DNA of 64,000 nt from Symbiodinium natans (Eukaryota > Sar > Dinophyceae > Suessiales > Symbiodiniaceae). Every line of letters starts with the position of its first letter. Position 1 is the stretch's first letter. The notes beneath the pieces were generated by a model that saw nothing but the letters and a program-made list of their open reading frames with translations, made no database searches and had not been told where the DNA came from. The translations under genes and the position numbers were made by a program. This document shows, one piece after another, positions 63,629-64,000 of this stretch. The stretch lies in contig CAJNDS010002433.1 of the NCBI GenBank assembly GCA_905221605.1, positions 351,001 through 415,000 on the forward strand, in the 5' to 3' direction.

Positions 63629-64000
63629 CCACCTAAACCAGCCAAGCGGGAAAGTTGAGCCAATGTCTACCAAGGACGGTAATGATTCATGGTTTGCTAC
63701 CAGCAATCCCGTTAGACATCGTTAGACTCTAGAAGTTCGTCGAGGGCAGTGCCTGCTTGTGATGCAGGTATCGGTCCCGGTCACCGTCACCCTCAGCACG
63801 CAACAGGACTGTTGGCTTTTTCACAGGCTAATCAAGCAAGGGAGAGGGGAAGAGAGGGGGTGAGTGGTGGTGCAGGGTTGAAGGGCCAACGGGGCTGAAG
63901 AAGTCGAGGGCCTCTACACTGGCAAGAAACATATCAAACTCACGCTAATTATAGCATGTCTTTGGTGCTTTCTCTCTCCCGCTCTCTCTCCCTGTCTCTC
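63629..64000. other. No gene recognised; CT microsatellite at window end
   Basis: The spacer ends in a (CT)n-rich run from about 63970 to 64000, cut by the window edge. Confidence 0.5.

Noticed and set aside
1-64000. Full dinoflagellate spliced-leader relics, tRNA, rRNA or snRNA genes
   Set aside because: By eye I found only partial resemblances (GTAGCCAT repeats, GGCTCAAG at about 6726, GGTTCAAATC at about 17299) and no complete gene or cloverleaf. A covariance-model scan would be decisive.

Overview
The window looks like nuclear DNA of a dinoflagellate, most like the Suessiales (Symbiodiniaceae or Polarella-type genomes). The evidence is: many interstitial TTTAGGG/CCCTAAA arrays; long tandem runs of P-class PPR repeats with the ISACEKG..W signature common in these algae; introns that I can only place using GC and even GA donors with AG|G acceptors; all convincing genes on one strand; and abundant microsatellites, poly-G tracts and short inverted-repeat elements. 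Nothing resembles an operon, a Shine-Dalgarno site, a CRISPR array, rRNA or tRNA. All exon and intron limits are my inferences from reading frame, paralogue comparison and repeat periodicity, without transcripts.

Layout. Positions 1-22.7 kb are gene-poor: telomere-like arrays, a ~0.9 kb GGT-rich minisatellite, AT and TG microsatellites, three families of short inverted-repeat (MITE-like) elements, and a few weak coding candidates. Positions 22.7-51.5 kb form the gene core, all on the + strand: an RRM exon; PPR gene A (23.1-25.0); PPR gene B (25.2-27.5, two exons); a 143-bp higher-order satellite (27.9-28.9); PPR gene C (29.1-31.0); channel gene 1 (31.4-36.1); channel gene 2 (36.6-40.8); PPR gene D (41.8-43.9); channel gene 3 (44.1-49.1); PPR gene E (49.9-51.5, two exons). 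Positions 51.5-64 kb hold more repeats plus a scatter of small exons that encode halves of RRM RNA-binding domains, again all on the + strand.

How the genes relate. The three channel genes are paralogues of about 1,150-1,190 residues. Each has a coiled N-terminus, S1-S4 with a complete arginine ladder, S5, a proline-rich pore loop with no recognisable K+ filter, S6, a C-linker, a degenerate cyclic-nucleotide-binding fold, and a ~390-residue helical C-terminal module that I cannot assign. The five PPR genes would encode organelle RNA-binding proteins. The RRM exons suggest one or more multi-RRM RNA-binding proteins. I see no sequence evidence that the channels and PPR proteins act together. 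Their alternation looks like segmental duplication in a one-directional gene array.

Most notable observations: the channel family with an atypical filter fused to an unrecognised domain; a 132-bp GC-AG intron present in only one of three paralogues and bordered by a short direct repeat; an RRM intron that is nearly the same thing as a MITE; and a MITE arm that supplies the stop codon of a PPR gene.
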